From the NCBI GenBank assembly GCA_023362775.1, contig JALMGJ010000020.1:6699501-6763500 (forward strand): 64,000 nt of DNA, written 5' to 3'. A model generated the notes under the pieces. It was not told where the DNA came from and did not search any database. It saw only the letters and a list, made by a program, of their open reading frames with translations. Made by a program: the position numbers and the translations under genes. This DNA comes from Charina bottae. Lineage: Eukaryota; Chordata; Lepidosauria; Squamata; Charinaidae. Of this stretch, positions 63,191 through 64,000 are shown piece by piece (the first letter of the stretch is position 1; each line of letters starts with the position of its first letter).

Positions 63191-64000
63191 TGCACGGGGC
63201 TTTTTTAATGCCATAAAGGCCATCTATGGACCAACAAACCATGGTACAAATCCCTTACGCTCAGTAGATGGTGCTAAACTTCTAAAGGACAAAGAGTCTA
63301 TTGCACTGCGCTGGAAAGAGCATTACTACAATCTCCTTAATCGTCACTCTACTGTGGCTGATGAAGTCTTCTTGCAAATCCCGCAAAAACAAATAAGGGA
63401 TGAGCTTGCAGTACCCCCTAGTTTGGAGGAAGTCAGTAAAGCCACTAAACAAATGAAAAATAACAAAGCTAGTGGACCTGATGGGATTCCTGCTGAAGTC
63501 TTTAAAGAAGGCGGGCCTGAACTTACACAACAACTTCATAAGCTCATCGAAAAAATCTGGACGAGGGAGGAGATTCCAGCAGACTTTAGGGATGCCATAA
63601 TTATCACTCTCTTTAAAAAGGGTGATAGAACAGACTGTGGAAACTATCGAGGCATCTCCCTTCTAGCCACAGCAGGCAAAATCCTGGCAAAGATCATTGC
63701 AAACCGTCTCCTATCTGTATCAGAAGACATCCTCCCTGAAACGCAAAATGGCTTCCGCCCTTCCAGGGGAACAGTGGATATGATCTTCACTGCACGACAG
63801 CTTCAAGAAAAATGCAAGGAGCAAAACCGCCCTCTGTACATGGCGTTTACTGATCTGACTAAAGCTTTTGATACTGTAAATCGTACTGCTCTCTGGACCA
63901 TCCTTCTGAAAATTGGATGCCCTGATAAATTTGTGAACATCTTGCGGTTACTCCATGACAACATGATGGCAACAATCCTGAATAACAATGGCTCTCAAAG
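63132..64000 (+). pseudogene. LINE reverse transcriptase, partial
   Basis: Continues the LINE protein in the next frame, open from about 63132 to the window edge. RT motifs: NKASGPDGIPAEVFK, DAIIITLFKKGD, NYRGISLLATAGKILAKI, NGFRPSRGTVDM and MAFTDLTKAFDTVNR. The catalytic DD block should follow after position 64000. The shift relative to 61760..63190 is a single-base indel. Confidence 0.9.

Larger units (their letters stand above)
47267..64000. other. UNC80 upstream intron, transposon-rich
   Basis: No UNC80 exon was recognised in these 16.7 kb. If the gene is contiguous here, this is one large intron. Individual elements are listed separately. 48220..48990 contains a possible LINE-derived block (agggctttatagattaaaac) and otherwise nothing; 50770..51160, 53880..54230 and 61123..61270 hold nothing I recognise. 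Confidence 0.6.
61280..64000 (+). mobile_element. APE-type non-LTR retrotransposon, truncated by window edge
   Basis: Begins in an untranslated leader (ctcgctggatcgtcaccttg; tactcctggtagggtcaccc) that I recall from the 5' ends of related LINEs in fish and reptiles. It codes an endonuclease and a reverse transcriptase in two frames and continues past 64000. Orientation is +, antisense to UNC80. The clade was not decided; Vingi/I-related groups are candidates. Confidence 0.8.

Overview
The window is vertebrate nuclear DNA, most likely from a squamate reptile. It has widely spaced GT-AG exons, no bacterial-style operons, and several copies of a tRNA-headed SINE that ends in an ACCTTT-type tail, which I recognise as Sauria SINE. 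It also holds CR1, L2-like, Penelope, hAT and Ty1/copia elements.

The only host gene I can support is UNC80, on the minus strand. UNC80 is the large scaffold subunit of the NALCN sodium-leak channel complex. Nineteen coding exons lie between 47266 (most 5') and 2897 (most 3'), about 3.36 kb of coding sequence, with reading phase that joins exon to exon at all but one junction. That junction, between 42027..42151 and 41251..41519, needs an extra piece of 3n+1 bases, and a 31-base candidate microexon sits at 41785..41815. The first and last exons of the gene lie outside both edges. I found no UNC80 exon in 47267..64000 or 1..2896.

The layout on the + axis is as follows. 1-16 kb holds five UNC80 exons, two near-identical foldback hAT MITEs (5153, 6562) and two Sauria SINEs. 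15.7-22.9 kb is a large intron with a degraded CR1 LINE. 22.9-31 kb carries a dense cluster of nine exons, a Penelope-like element and a solo LTR. 31-38.3 kb is an intron with a 1.46-kb hAT-ended, GC-rich composite element and a solo copia LTR. 38.3-47.3 kb carries six exons plus a mariner-type MITE and a third foldback hAT. 47.3-64 kb is the upstream intron and is almost entirely transposon-derived. It contains a Penelope element with a second Penelope end nested in it, a degraded LINE, a full Ty1/copia element (54233..61117, 637-bp LTRs, TSD ttttc) whose integrase is split by a Penelope insertion, and an APE-RT LINE that runs off the right edge.

The transposons are independent insertions with no evident role in UNC80. 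The most interesting points are four. The copia element has a primer-binding site that matches the anticodon arm of initiator tRNA-Met rather than its 3' end. The nesting chronology of the Penelope insertions can be read from target-site duplications. The hAT composite is made of internal palindromes. One UNC80 phase gap predicts a microexon. I did not see a new gene system, and the bulk of the small open frames in the window are fortuitous.
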